A DNA stretch of 64,000 bases from Zingiber officinale (GCF_018446385.1 NC_055990.1:31209891-31273890), one strand, 5' to 3'; shown: positions 24,906 to 37,275, counted from the stretch's first letter. The notes: generated by a model not told the origin, from the sequence alone. Numbers and translations are program-made.

Positions 24906-24929
24906 AATTATTGTTTTTTTGTAGTGTGT

Positions 24930-25168
24930 AAAATGCTTCTCCGCCTTCAAAAAAGAAGACTCTTTTAGTGCGTCTTTCCACCGCCTTGGATTAACAACCG
25001 TCTCGGTTGTAACCAAGTCAAATAGTTGAGTCGTCTCTCTTTTCTTTTTTGTTAATTACTTTAATTATTAGTGTTGCTTTATTTTAGAGTTGAAAGTTCG
25101 AGTAGGATATAATTTTTTGGTTGCAGACAATTCACCCCCTCCTCTTGTCAGTCCTCGCTGCACCAACA
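24930..25168 (+). mobile_element. Ty1/copia 5' LTR, right part
   Basis: Continuation of the LTR begun at 14,596, ending in CACCAACA at 25,168. It is followed two bases later by the tRNA-Met primer site. It includes the poly-pyrimidine stretch TTCACCCCCTCCTC typical of copia LTR ends. Confidence 0.8.
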
Positions 25169-25170
25169 AG

Positions 25171-25181
25171 TGGTATCAGAG
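25171..25181 (+). other. Primer-binding site, initiator tRNA-Met type
   Basis: TGGTATCAGAG lies two bases after the LTR end, as in Ty1/copia elements. It fixes the plus orientation. Confidence 0.85.
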
Positions 25182-25375
25182 ACAACAGCCTCAGAAGGAC
25201 TAATCACCGTCTGAAGCACAAAGATCAGGATAATGACCGGTACGTGTGAACATTCATCCTCCGAAATTCGATGAAAATTTCACTATATAAAAACAAAAAA
25301 TAAAAATATTCTTTAAAATGGATTTTGACATTCTTATTACAATCAAATATGATTTTAATATTACCTTTTAAGTAA
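25182..25375 (+). mobile_element. Ty1/copia leader and start of gag, truncated
   Basis: After the primer site a short leader leads to a Gag-like start (around 25,255-25,360, with the KFDENF-type motif of copia Gag). Similarity to copia ends by about 25,375, so this is a truncated fossil with only its 5' end present. Confidence 0.6.
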
Positions 25376-25821
25376 CGTGCATGAGTTTTTTTTTTTTTTT
25401 TTTTTTCCTTGTAGTGGTCATTTACTCATTTGCCTAGAGGAAAGCGAGGATTGACGCATCTTAATGTTAATCACATTGATGGATTTGCTGTCGGCCATGA
25501 TAACTCTCCCTATAAGGAATGGGAAGGTAGAGTATCCATTTGGCACCCCGTTTGTACTGTCAAAGGATTTGTATAAATTTTTTCATCATCAAAGTGCAAG
25601 ATTTGAAAATAGTCTATCTACTTTATTCACAAACTACGTAACTCATCATGAATCCAAAAACAATGAGATTCAGACTTTCGTTTTAAAAATATATGGAAAA
25701 AAGAATTCAATACCATTTTAAAGAAATAGAACGAAGAGTAGTATATCAATATAGATAGAGAAAGTAAATAATAGCTTATAATATGCAACATAATCCAAAC
25801 AATATAAATACAGGAAGAAAC
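25376..25821. other. No recognised gene; T-run and short open frame
   Basis: A run of about 24 T lies at 25,387. A plus-strand reading around 25,440-25,560 (HLNVNHIDGFAVGHDNSPYK) looks protein-like, but I recognise no family and it is soon closed. It may be remains of the sequence that received the copia insertion. Confidence 0.3.
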
Positions 25822-25991
25822 GGAATCCTCTAGATCATAAAGTACAATCCAAAGGATAAATCATTCCATTCATTGGTGGGATCTAGAGGATCCCACCTGT
25901 TATATAAGTGCGATCAACGAGATCCCACTTATGAGGTATTCCTGATTTAGGATTGGACCAAGGATACGAGTCCAGAGGATCCAGTCCAATT
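25822..25991. mobile_element. Small non-autonomous element, third copy
   Basis: Starts GGAATCCTCTAGATC and ends GTCCAGAGGATCCAGTCC, sharing the ends and the GATCCAAAGGAT motif of the copies at 11,416 and 11,727. Imperfect flanking repeats CAGGAAGAAAC and CAGGAAACAAA (8 of 11) may be an aged target duplication. Confidence 0.5.
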
Positions 25992-26002
25992 CAGGAAACA
26001 AA

Positions 26003-26515
26003 TAAACAACTTACAATGTATCATCCAAAACATTTATTCTAAATATGAACACAACCACAAATAAAAGAATAAGAGATGCAAGTCTGTAGACACCAAAATC
26101 CAAGGCTATCATCCTATTAGACAGGCATTTACAAAGAACATTGATATTCGTTTGAATCATAGATATGGTTTAACACACTAAACCTCTAGGTCTAACTCTG
26201 AATATTCTAGAAATTGACTTATGTTTGTCATCTCATCATCCTTATAGTCATGTAGAACTTTGACCTTTTAGTATAGAAATGCTCGCATATTAACATTGTT
26301 TTGGTGTGTATGCATGTTATGGAACCAAACTTGCAAGTTTTGTCTTCGCTTGCTAAATCATAAACAATCTTTAGCATCTCTGCTCATCACATTTTATTTG
26401 AAAAGAATTAGTCACTTGAGTATGTGATATGCCTTTCATTTATTATTTGTTTTGGCTCAATTTTAATGAATTTATATGCATCGACCAATTCTCATATTCT
26501 GGATCAGGTGAAGAG
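26003..26515. other. Intergenic DNA downstream of the NLR relic
   Basis: AT-rich. It may include the 3' part of the NLR pseudogene, which lies to the right on the minus strand, but I see no clear LRR coding. Confidence 0.3.
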
Positions 26516-26517
26516 GA

Positions 26518-27424
26518 TTACTCAACGTGGCAATAGGGTAATATAGTTACAGTGTAGGATGGAATTACATTGTAGCTCATGCTGCTATTTTCACTGTTCC
26601 TCTGGAGGTTCACAAAGGAAATCTTAATAGAGTTTGAGCCTAGGCTTCTGGAACCAGTTTGTTTCTTTGGAACATGGATACAGTGAAGTAGCCCCAATTC
26701 CAAGGCATCTCAAATTGCTCAACCTTGTGATGCCCTTTGGAAGTTCATGAAGTGATTTACACCTTGAGATATTCAAAGTTTGCAGGTTTGCAGGACACTC
26801 AATGGATTCAGGAAGCTTTCTAATCTTTGTTCGATCAAGCTCCAAGTATTTTAGATGAAACAATTTCTTAAGAGAATCTGGGAGGCTGTCTATGGATGTA
26901 TCACACAAATCCAACACTAAGACACTTTAAGCTTTCAAATACATGATCCTCAAACCGCTTGATTGGAGGTCAATTAAGGAGACATAGGGTTCTTAAACAC
27001 TTTTGCTCTATTATCACATTGGGAAGCAATGACAAATCACCTTGGTCGTTTGATATGGACAAACGACGAATGTTTGTCAAAGACATTGTACTTGTGCATT
27101 AAGCATCATTAATAATAATAATCCCTTCCTCTTCCATCAGTTTTTCCCCAAAAGATAGTAAAACATCATGCATAACAAATCTTGTATAGTCCATTTGCAA
27201 AAGGTTTCTTGCAATAATTAATTTCTTTGTAGTAGTCGTCTACGATATCTTCCATCAAATTGTTCAATCACAAATCCTTCGGCCACCCATAGTCGGATTA
27301 TGTCCGATTGATGTGATATGCCGTGGTAGAAAGCACAATTAAGAAAACATTGTTTGAGGTGACTAGGTAAATCATCATAGCTCAAGTATAAAACCTTTGA
27401 TACTTCATTTTCATTCTCTTTCAC
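26518..27424 (-). pseudogene. NBS-LRR relic: end of NB-ARC and start of LRR
   Basis: The minus strand encodes the ARC2/winged-helix part of a plant NLR at 27,400-27,250 (VLYLSYDDLPSHLKQCFLNC, then DIIRLWVAEGFV). After that come frame-broken sequence (27,215-26,930) and leucine-rich repeats at 26,917-26,640 (LDLCDTSIDSLPDSLKKLFH, KLPESIECPANLQTLNIS, LHELPKGITRLSNLRCL). It is the 3' portion of the same NLR whose NB-ARC core is at 29,487-29,914. Frameshifts and inserted repeats (27,430-29,400) show it is not functional. Confidence 0.85.
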
Positions 27425-27429
27425 ATATT

Positions 27430-28140
27430 ATTGGATCGAGATGCACGTGAGAAAAGAGGAAGAAGGGGGTGAATCATGTGATTTTTAAAACTTCTCTTTG
27501 TTTTGGAAAGCGAGTACGCAATGAAAAATTATAGAAACAAAAAGCTAAAACACAAGTACGTAATCGATTTACTTGGTCTAAAGCCTTCGGCGACTCCTAC
27601 TCCAAGATCCAGGTCCCGCAGACTTATTAATAGATAATTCACTAATAACCTCTTCCAAAACAGCCAGAAAAAGAGATTGAATACAAAAAGAATAGGAACA
27701 AGTATAACACGTTACACTCTTCCTTTTGCTATAATTAAGTACAAAACTGAATTTCATTACCCAGCACTTTCGAAGATGATCGGCTTAGACTCAGTGTTGG
27801 ACAGCTCCTCAACAATAGTCGGACACAACAATGTTGTAGAAGAGCAACAACAGGAAGCCGAAGTAGTCGAAATGTCAAATGGACTCGTAGAAGCTTGTAG
27901 AAGAGTTGATGATGAAGCCTTGGTCGAGCAGCTGTTTTATAGAGGATGAAAGACGTCTTCCATAGGCAAACTTTATCCTGACAAAATTGTTCCTTATCGA
28001 TGATGAACCCTTCTGGCTTATCTAACTGAAGGCATCTTCCAAGCTCCCGAATGTGTCTTCCATGAATAGTACTCAAGGCGCCTTCAAAGCTCTTGAAAGC
28101 GCCTCAAGTACTGTTCACCCGAGGCACTTTGTGCTCCTTT
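27430..28140 (-). repeat. Dispersed repeat, probable copia LTR fragment (minus)
   Basis: Reverse-complement relative of 7,430-8,045. On the minus strand it ends with GATTCACCCCCTTCTTCC and contains the shared GCGCCTTCA motifs. It splits the NLR relic. No primer site or coding region follows. Confidence 0.5.
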
Positions 28141-28394
28141 TACTCTGCAAAATGTGTTTGTCCAACACAAAAATATCTAACCTGTAAAACAAAGTTAGCA
28201 CAATAATAATAATAAGGAGTAATAATTAGTTTCTGTCCTTCCAAAATCATAAACTAGTCAGAGTCTCAATTTAGGGATCCAAAATGAACCTAAACTGGAC
28301 CAACGCCTAAAGTTCAAGCTTAGACTCATCCTCACAGGAACTCTCTCCTCTAGTGACTTATCTTCACTTACCAACTTACAATCTCTTGACTAGC

Positions 28395-29290
28395 CTCTCG
28401 ATCCACTAAGTCTTCTCACTAGTTGTCAGGTTTGCAGACCCAATTGAATTTCGACCAATTGTCAGGCCTCATGGACCCAGTTGGATTTCCCGCCAGTTAT
28501 TAGGTCGGCCCTTTAACTTATCTGGACTTCGCACCAACTATCGGGTCCTCAACAGGGCCGACTTTAGAGGGAGGCAGCTGCTTAGGGCCTCCCTATTCTA
28601 AGGGCCTCCAGATTATTAAGATTTTATATTTATATTTGAGAATTTTATTAAATTTGATAATGGATCAATTTTGTTGACAAACCAAAAAATATTTTATTTT
28701 TAACCGGTCTGGCAAAAGAAAACCTTAAACAAGCTTTTTTTTATTATTAATATCTCTTTTTATTAATTTTAATCAATTCACGATTTGAAATTGTTCAAAT
28801 TTATCCTCATTTTTTAACATAATAATTTTATTTCATATCTTATATTTATCCTTACCTTGTTATTTATAACACTCCACTTATTTTATAATGGCACATGGAT
28901 CATGAGACACATCTTGACTAAACCTTTTGTATCCACAATTCATTATATTCGACCATTAAAACTCAATTTGAGTGAAAAAAAAGCAGATTCACTTTTTCCT
29001 TTTCAATTCTTGGATTCTCTCTCATACAACTCTATCTCTAATTTTCTACCCTATCTTTCGCCTCATCGCTACGCCGACTTCAAATCGCAACAGAGAAACT
29101 CTCTAGAGAGATCGATAATCCGACAATCTTTGATCTTCGGCCCCAAGCCTCCCATCTCGAATCCCATCAATCCACTAATTCGGCACTAATAGTCTCCAAT
29201 TAGCCTAGGGCCTCCAATTTTCTCGAGACAGCCCTGGTCCTTAAACCAAGTTGGATTTCATCTTGATATCAGGTCCCCTAAACTTGTTAA
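28395..29290. repeat. Degenerate tandem repeat of about 40 bp, interrupted by the MITE
   Basis: Units of the type 'tTGTCAGGcctcatggaCCCAGTTGGATTTC' recur about five times between 28,395 and 28,552 and again after 29,244. The hAT MITE at 28,553-29,236 sits within one unit. The stretch 28,140-28,395 shows no recognised feature. Confidence 0.55.
28553..29236. mobile_element. hAT-type MITE, 684 bp
   Basis: The ends are inverted: CAGGGCCGACTTTAGAG on the left and CAGGGCTGTCTCGAGA on the right read in reverse, each followed by a GGAGGC/GGGCCTCC-like block. Flanks GTCCTCAA (28,545-28,552) and GTCCTTAA (29,237-29,244) form an 8-bp target duplication with one mismatch, the hAT hallmark. The interior has no transposase. 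Its right half (28,960-29,190) has gene-like, less AT-rich sequence with a plus-strand open frame of 110 codons that I do not recognise. Confidence 0.8.
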
Positions 29291-29486
29291 TCCCTACATG
29301 CTCGGTAAATACATTAAATTACAAAAACACTTAACTTAATTCACTTGTCATTTATCAAAACTTAAATTACACCATTAATATAAATTACACCAACACAAAC
29401 CATATATAAATTACTTTCAATAACTTTTTTCCACTCCCTTTTGGTCTTTTCCTTATGAAATAAAACACCAGCCATCACTTTAACTG

Positions 29487-29914
29487 TCAGACGAAGACCA
29501 TCACATTTCTAACAATTTCAGTACCAATTTCTTCTAATTCAGAAGTTATTACATCCTCCCCATCTTCAAGAACAATCTTTCTAATTAATTCCCAGCCACT
29601 ATTATCGTGCATTTTCTTAACATGGTGAACAAAATCAGCTCTCATTTCTTTTGTCACATTTTCATGCCTAGTGGTAAATAGGATACTAGTCCTATAGGAT
29701 CCATTCAAGATGGTCTTTCTGAGTAGATCTCCACCTACACTTGCGCTCCATATATCATCTAACACAAGGAGTAAACATTATGAAAGAAGAGGAACAATCT
29801 TGTCTTCAACTTTTGCTATAATTTGAATGTCATCATTATTTCTTCCTACACCTCTCAATACATGTTTAAGTAGCTCAATCTGAGAATAATTCTTGGAAGC
29901 ATTTACAATTAATG
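29487..29914 (-). pseudogene. NBS-LRR relic: NB-ARC core
   Basis: The minus strand encodes NB-ARC sequence from after the P-loop: VNASKNYSQIELLKHVLRG (29,905-29,850), kinase-2 LDDIWSASVGGDLL (29,762-29,720) and RNBS-B SILFTTRHENV (around 29,680). The P-loop exon part is not visible. A copia retrotransposon begins at 29,915 exactly where upstream NLR sequence would continue, and sequence reading like the linker before the P-loop resumes at about 40,390. A stop just before the kinase-2 region and later frame breaks show decay. Confidence 0.85.
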
Positions 29915-31732
29915 TGTTGGGATTTTCGACTCGCAAAAACCGCTTTTACGTTGCGGAAACCCCGAAAGCTCATGCCACCGGATCCGTGTGAATATTAAAA
30001 TTGTACATGTACAAGTTTTCTAATCCTAGATCTACTTTAGATCTACATATTTAGGAGTTTATACCTTTGATGCGAAGCCCTTCGCTTATCCCGCTCGTCC
30101 AAGGTTCGCTGAATCTCAAGGGTGTCAAATGAACATCCCTCTATGTGTATCCACACGAACAAAAGGTGGAGAAGAAACCTTAGAGTGTGCTAGCACCCTT
30201 GAAGGTTTCGGCCAAGGTGGAGGAGAGGGAGAGAAGAAGAAACAAGGAGGAAGAGGATGCCTTGAATGAGTTTACACAATTGTAACTCATGGAATCATGT
30301 GGCCGACCACCTTAGAAAGAGGTTATATACCTCCATGGGATATCAAGAGTCACAACTCTTGATCTCTCTCATGAGATGGCACACACATGGGCTAATATTG
30401 ATGATGTGGAATATTATCATTGGCCCACTTAATGCCAACTCACAAATGAGGTGGCAATGGTCAAGTCAAACTTGACCTTTCATCTTCCCTCTCAAGTCAA
30501 GTCAAACTTGACCACTTCTCTCCCATGGTTGATCAAATCTAACCATTTGATTCAAATCAATTTAATATAATGAATTTCTATTCATTGATTAAATTGATTC
30601 AATGAAAATAATCTAAATTAGATCCATTGTACACATGAATCAAATCGAGTCTAACTCAATTAGTTTAATTTGGATTACTCTTAATCCAACTTGGTTCATC
30701 ACATGAACCTAATCCTCTTGGTTCATCAAATGAACTTAATCTCCATCTAATTGCCCTTTTTGTGTGACCCTATAGGTTCTTGTAATGTTGGCAATACTCC
30801 TAAACTCATTTAAAAGCATAAGTAATTAGCAGTATCTAGCAACACATCATTACTACCCAAGTTACAAGAATGTTGAGATCCAACATCACCTTGTGACTAC
30901 TAATTGTGACTCTTCACAGTATATGACAAGTGTCCTTCTATCCTTGACACCTACATTGATCAATGTGAGGCATAAACCGTGTCATCCTCTGATCAATCTA
31001 AATCTTGAACTCCAAGTAGACTCACTATAATCAAATGAGTTCAATATCTTATATTGACTCATTTGGGCATGACCATGCACTTAGTGGTCTCACTCTATCA
31101 AGAATAACAATGTCACTCCCGTTATATAGGAGGGATAGATCTCATTTACATCACTCACATCCCTCCACATAATTTGTTACATACCCAGTAATCGTCTTTA
31201 TAGTCCACCTAGTTACGGGTGACATTTGACGAAGCCAAAGTATGCAACTCCTTATGTAGGGAACCATGGTGACTTCAGGTCCAAGGACTAATAGTCATAC
31301 TAATAGCCACATAAAAAAATATATGACACTCATATAACGATCCATGATACTTTCTCATGGCGAGTCATTCAGTATACATTCTCCAATGTATACCCATGTG
31401 TCAACTTGATATCTCTATATCCATGACTTGTGAGATCAAGTCATCGAGTTTACCTACATGCTAGTTTCGTCGCATTAACATTGTCCCTAAATGTTAATAC
31501 TTGACTAGAAATGATTAAGAGTAGTATTTTCTATATCATCTCACTATCGATTCAACCAATCGATTGATATAGATATGAACCTTCTACTCAAGGACGCTAT
31601 TATACTTAATTATTTGACACTAATACAAGTAAGTATAATAATTAAAACAAATGTCTTTATATATATAGGAATATGATATAATTAGTCCATACAACAATCA
31701 TCATATGATTGGCTCTAAGGCTCTAACTAACA
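29915..31732 (-). mobile_element. Ty1/copia 3' LTR (1,818 bp)
   Basis: On the plus strand the LTR runs TGTTGGGATTTTCG ... CTCTAACTAACA. It aligns to 38,596-40,389 along its length and to 37,276-38,446 over its first part. Just right of it, on the minus strand, a purine tract (CTAGTGGGAGAT) marks the polypurine tract. By eye the LTRs differ by about 4% in compared stretches. Confidence 0.85.
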
Positions 31733-34700
31733 ATCTCCCACTAGCACTAGTGTAAATCAGTGTAGGCTCTAAGGCCCAATAACCTAGTGTGACCATCATG
31801 CTTTCTCTGTGCCAAAGCCTTAGTCAAGAGATCTACGATGTTAGCCTCTGTGGGTACTCTGTAAATCTTCACATCTCCTCTATCGATGATCTCTCGAATG
31901 AGATGGAAGCACCGTAGTATGTGTTTGGTCTGCTGGTGTGAGCGAGGTTCCTTAGCCTGTGCAATTGCTCCATTGTTGTCACAATAGAGCTCTATCAGAT
32001 TAGCTACGCTAGGAACCACCCCAAGCTCAGTAATGAACTTGCGGATCCAAACTGCCTCCTTTGTTGCTTCTGATGCAGTAATATACTCGGCCTCTGTTGT
32101 AGAATCAACGACTGTGTCCTACTTCAAACTCTTCCAGCTCACATCACCACCATTCAAGCAAAACACGAACCCAGACTGTGATCTATAATCATTCTGGTCA
32201 GTTTGGAAACTGGCATCACTGTAATCCTTTACAGCTAGCTCATCATCGCCTCCATATATCAAGAAATATTCTTTAGTCCTTCTCAAGTACTTAAGAATAT
32301 TCTTGACTGCTATCCAGTGACTTTCACCTGGATGTGACTAGTATATGCTCGTCATGCTCAAAGTATACAAAACATTATGACCAGTACATAGCATGACGTA
32401 CATGATACATCCTATGGCTGAGGCATAAGGGATCGTATCCATGCGGTCTCTCTCCTCTCTAGAAGAGGGACTTTAAGTATTCGAAAGACTCACACCATGT
32501 GACATCGGCAGAACTCCCTTCTTGGAGTTCTTCATGGCAAACCGTAGTAATACTTTGTCAATATATGTACTCTGACTTAGGCCAAGCAACCTCTTAGATC
32601 TATCTCTATATATCTGTATGCCTATAATACGGGCTGCTTCACCTAAGTCCTTCATTGAAAAACAATTCCCTAGCCAAGTCTTTATAGACTGCAGCAAAGG
32701 GATGTTGTTCCCAATGAGTAGTATGTCATCCACATACAATACAAGGAAGACAACTGTGTTCCCTACAACCTTCTTGTAGACACAGGGTTCATCTTCATTT
32801 TTGATAAAACCAAACTATTTGATTGCATCATCAAATCGAATATTCCAGCTCCGAGAAGTTTGCTTTAGTCCATAAATGGACTTATGCAGTTTGCATACTC
32901 TGCCAGTATGTTGTGGATCTACAAAACCCTCAGGTTGTGTCATGTATACATCCTCGAGCAGGTTTCCATTCAGAAATACGGTTTTGACATCCATCTGTCA
33001 AATTTCATAATCGTGGTATGCTGCAATAGCAAGCATGATCCGAATGGACTTAAACATCGCTACTAGAGAAAAGGTTTCATCATAGTCAATACCATGAATT
33101 TATTTGAAACCTTTAGCTACCAGACGACCCTTATATGAGTTCATCCATGTCAGTCTTTCTCTTAAAGACCCACTTACACCCAATGGGTTTTACCCCTTCA
33201 GGTGGATCAACCAAAGTCCATACTTGGTTGGTGTACATGGATTCCCATTTCGAATCTCATGGCCTCTAGCCATTTCTCAGAATCTGATCTCATCAGAGCT
33301 TCCTGATAAGAGGTAGGCTCATTCTCAATGAGCATGACGTCATCATGGTCAGACAAGAGAAATGAGTATATCTCAGACTGACGACGTACCCTATCAGACC
33401 TGCGAAGAGGTATGTCTACTTGAACTGGTTGTTGTTCCTCAACTCCTTGTGGAACAATCTCATCATCCACAACACTTTGTGATTCCAATTCAACTTCCAT
33501 CAAGGCTTCAGTGCTATGGTCCATATCCTGAACTTCTTCAATATTGAATGTACTCCCACTAGTTTTTCTAGAAACAAAGTCCCTTTCTATAAAAATCCCA
33601 GTCTTAGCCACAACTACTTTGTGTTGACTAGGAATGTAGAAGTAATATCCCTTCGTTTCCTTGGGATATCCTATAAAATAGCACTTAAGATTTTGGTCCC
33701 AATTTGTCTAAGACTTGACGTCGAACGTAAGCCTCACAAACCCAAATCCTCATAAAAGACACCTGGACATCTTTCCTAGTCCATATCCTATATGGTGTCT
33801 TTATCATAGTCTTGGATGGAACACGGTTGAGTATGAAGGCTGCTGTGTCCAGAGCATAGCCCCAAAGAGATGTAGGAAGATTTGTGTGACTCATCATAGA
33901 CCGTACCATATCTAATAAGGTATGATTCCTCTTTTCGGATACATCATTCCACTGTGGTGTTCTAGGAGGAGTGAGTTGTGATAGAATCCCGCATTCAGCT
34001 AGATAGTCACGAAACTCATGGCTAATGTATTCTCCACCTCGATTTGATCAAAGTATCTTAATACTCTTGCCAAGCTGAGTTTGTACTTCATTCTTGAATG
34101 TTTTGAACTTTTCAAAAGATTCTGACTTATGTGTCATCAGATACAAATAACCATATCTACTGAAGTCATCAGTAAATGTAATAAAGTTCCTATAACCACC
34201 CCTAGCAGCGACATTGAAAGGTCCACATACATCACTATGTATAAGTCCTAACAAGTCAGTCGCTTTCTCGCTGTGTCCACTAAAGAGAGTCTTGGTCATC
34301 TTATCCAGTAGGCATGACTCGCATGTCTCATATGATTCAAAATCAAATGAGTCCAACAAACCATCTTTATGGAGCTAGGATAGGCGTTTGTCATTTATAT
34401 GACCTAAGCGACAATGTCATAGATAGGTTTGGTTCATTTCATTTGATTTGAACATTTTGGTATTTATGTTATAGATGGGGTTCTCTAAGTCTAGAATATA
34501 GAGTCCGTTAATCAGAGATGCACTACAATAGAACATATCATTTAAATAAACTGAACAACATTTATTTTTTATCATAAATGAAAAACCTTTCTTGTCCAAA
34601 CAAGAAACTGATATAATGTTCTTAGTAAGAGCAGGCACATAACAACATTCATCTAATTCTAGTACAAACCCAGAGGGAAGAGATAGAAAGTAAGTCCCTA

Positions 34701-35705
34701 TAGCAACAGCAGCAACCCGTGCTCCATTGCCTACTCGTAGGTCCACCTCGCCCTTCGTCAATGCCCTGCTATTTCTCAATGTCTGCACATTAGTACAAAT
34801 GTGAGAAGCACATCCGGAATCTAATACCCATGATGAAGAAATAGATAGATTGACTTCTATAACATATATATCTGAAGTAGAAGTGTCACTTCTCTTCTTC
34901 TTAATATCTTCCAGGTAAACTTTACAGTTCCTCTTCCAGTGCCCGGTCTGACTGCAGTGGAAGCAGGTAGCATCCTTGGCAACCCCTCCTTTGGGTTTCA
35001 GTGTCTTGCCTTTGCCCTTGGCTTGAGACTTTCCATTACCTTTAGGCTTGCTCTTGCCTTTGCCCTTTTGCACCATCAAAATGGAGTTAGGCTTAACTTT
35101 CTTAAAGTTGATCTCAGCAGTTCTCAATATACTCAGAAGCTCAGGCAGTGGCTTGTCAATTTCATTCATGTTGTAGTTCATGACGAATTGACTGTAGCTC
35201 TCTGGCAAGGATTGCAAGACCAAATCAGTGGTCATCTCTTGGCCAAGGGAAAATCCCAACCTCTGTAGGTTTTCTATGTACCCAATCATCTTGAGTACAT
35301 ATGGACCTACGGGAGTCCCGTCTTGCATCTTGCACTGAAACAGTACCTTAGAGATCTCGAATCTCTCGTGCCTAACTTGTCCTTGATATAGTTGACGAAG
35401 ATGTTCAACCATATCATAAGCACCCATCAACTCGTGTTGCTTCTTAAGCTCAAAATTCATGGTCGCGAGCATGAGACAGGACACATCTAATACGTCATCT
35501 TGATGCTTCTTATAAGCATCACGGTCAGCTCGCGTGGCAGTGGCAGGAGGTGCCTCGGGAATGGGCGTCTCCAGGACGTACAGTTTCCTTTCCTGAGTGA
35601 GAACAATTCTTAGGTTCCTGTACTAGTCCAGGAAGTTAGCTCCGTTGAGCTTGTCCTTATCAAGGACAGAACGCAGGGAGAAGGTGTTCGTGTTTGACGA
35701 CATGA
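31733..35705 (-). mobile_element. Ty1/copia interior (gag-protease-integrase-RT-RNase H)
   Basis: In element order on the minus strand: Gag from about 35,703, with a CCHC knuckle (CFHCSQTGHWKRNC, around 34,960); protease with WVLDSGCASHI (around 34,830); GAG-pre-integrase and integrase (34,360-33,700, LLGLIHSDVCGPF); RT with YVDDILLIGNN (around 32,735); and RNase H (32,020-31,750, ELYCDNNGAIAQA). The domain order is classic Ty1/copia. The long LTR suggests the Angela/Tork side, which is not certain. It is a broken fossil with roughly six to ten breaks. Confidence 0.85.
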
Positions 35706-37261
35706 CAATCTACAACAGAAAATGTAGAAAATAAATAATTATATTCCACTAATCATTTAATTAGGCCTTTAACTAAATGATGCTCCCATTGAATTATAGA
35801 ACTTTTGTAGAATCAAGTCATGGATGTGGTCAAACCACACTCATTAGATTCTAACCAACTAGCTATAATTCTTGCGGGACAAGATCCACATTATACTATG
35901 CCCTGAGTTAGCTTTGGCTAAATCGTCCAAGACTTAGTATGATCGGTAGGTAACTAATTACCAATTACATCACTATGCAACTCTTGTTTATAGGATCAAG
36001 ATCTGCATGTATATTAAAACTTGAGTTAGTTTTGGCTAAATTGTCCAAGAGTTAATATAAATGTAATTTTGACCTATCTACCAACCATTAGAAAATGTCT
36101 ATAGTTAAAATCGATCCAATTGAGTTTAACTAGTTTTACTCAATCTAATTGAGTTGTACTCACCCATGTGTTGATAGGCGGGACCAAGATTGTCCCTCCG
36201 CACCCTACCAAGATAATATGCGTTGCTCTGCTTTGGCAGATTCGACAACATGTGATCGAGGTAGTGATGGGTATCACGGCATGGTAGGCATTTTTGAGTT
36301 GTCGCGATTTAGATCTAATCTAATCGTTGATGTGTATCATATATTCGATTTAGATTTAATCTAATCGTGGTGCATCATATATGCGATTTAGATCTAATCT
36401 AATCGTTAAAGCACTAATTAATTACTCTACTCTAGCATGCATCACATACACACACACAATCAATTAATTAAATTGTGATTAGTCATGACCCTACTACGAT
36501 CTTCTCAAGCCAATGAGAAGATCAGATGGTCAACCTAGGGTCAACAGCTTCTCCAAGCTTTTCCCTTTAACCGCCATGTGTTGCTCGCACCCTCCTCGTA
36601 ACTCCTCCTCGAGTGGACCTTCCACCACTTCAATTTTTGTACATTACAAATTTGAAACTCGAGTTACATTCAAGTCTAAACTATTTACAACAGGAATATA
36701 AAATAAAGGAAGGCACGACGCGCAGGTCGCGATTATATACAACATGCACAAACACACAAAATGGCAAGCAGGTCATATTATGAATTACAACACAATTTTC
36801 CAATCTAATTGGGGTTTTGGGCCATGACCATCACAATATCATACATAATTCTAAATTATGTATTTTTTATATAAATTTATGTGATTTTATTGCTTTTTTT
36901 ACAATTTTATGAGTAACAATTTCCTGGCGATCCCGTTTAGCGATTTTTGGGCGCGATCGCGGGACAATGCCCCTTGCGGGGTTAGGGGCAGCACCCCTTC
37001 TCGTGATATGAGTCTCACGAGTGTCCCACGACGATCTTACAGCGCCCTAAGCCGCTGTCTCAAAACATTTTGGGCGAGAACTTGCCGTTTCGGAAAATTT
37101 TTTCTCGGTAGTCGAAGCCTACAAGTGTCCTAGCACTCGTTGCTTCGCTTCTACGAGAAAAATACTCATAAAAACTATAAAAATCATAAAATCACAGAAA
37201 CTTACAGAACTTTAATTTTTCATAAAAATTAAAATAAAAACAAGTACATGTTCACACGTGG
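35706..37261 (-). mobile_element. Untranslated leader of the copia element
   Basis: About 1.55 kb between gag and the primer site, without coding sequence of note. It contains three copies of 'cGATTTAGATcTAATCTAATCG' (36,305-36,405) and an inverted GC-rich patch (36,930-37,030). The part 37,128-37,275 is repeated at 38,447-38,594. Confidence 0.6.
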
Positions 37262-37273
37262 CTCTGATACCAT
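37262..37273 (-). other. Primer-binding site, initiator tRNA-Met type (first copy)
   Basis: GCTCTGATACCA on the plus strand, that is TGGTATCAGAGC on the minus strand, lies two or three bases from the LTR edge. A second copy is at 38,581-38,592. Confidence 0.85.
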
Positions 37274-37275
37274 CT

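Larger units (their letters stand above)
15438..24926. mobile_element. CACTA (En/Spm) DNA transposon, 9.5 kb
   Basis: The element begins CACTACAAAAAAT at 15,438 and ends with the inverted match TTTTTTTGTAGTG at 24,926. The 3-bp target duplication TGT (15,435-15,437 and 24,927-24,929) is exact. Subterminal regions (15,460-16,100 and 24,590-24,905) are packed with GGGACGAAT and its complement in both orientations, the expected form of CACTA transposase-binding repeats. I find no TNP2-like transposase (no long open frame), so it is non-autonomous. The interior holds a gene-like segment (16,430-18,390) and a large tandem array (18,400-24,590). It lies inside a copia LTR and is younger than it. 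Confidence 0.9.

Noticed and set aside
24581-24968. Repetitive peptides with SGTNPGFVPESGTN-like repeats
   Set aside because: Translation of the GGGACGAAT subterminal repeats of the CACTA element, not a repeat protein.
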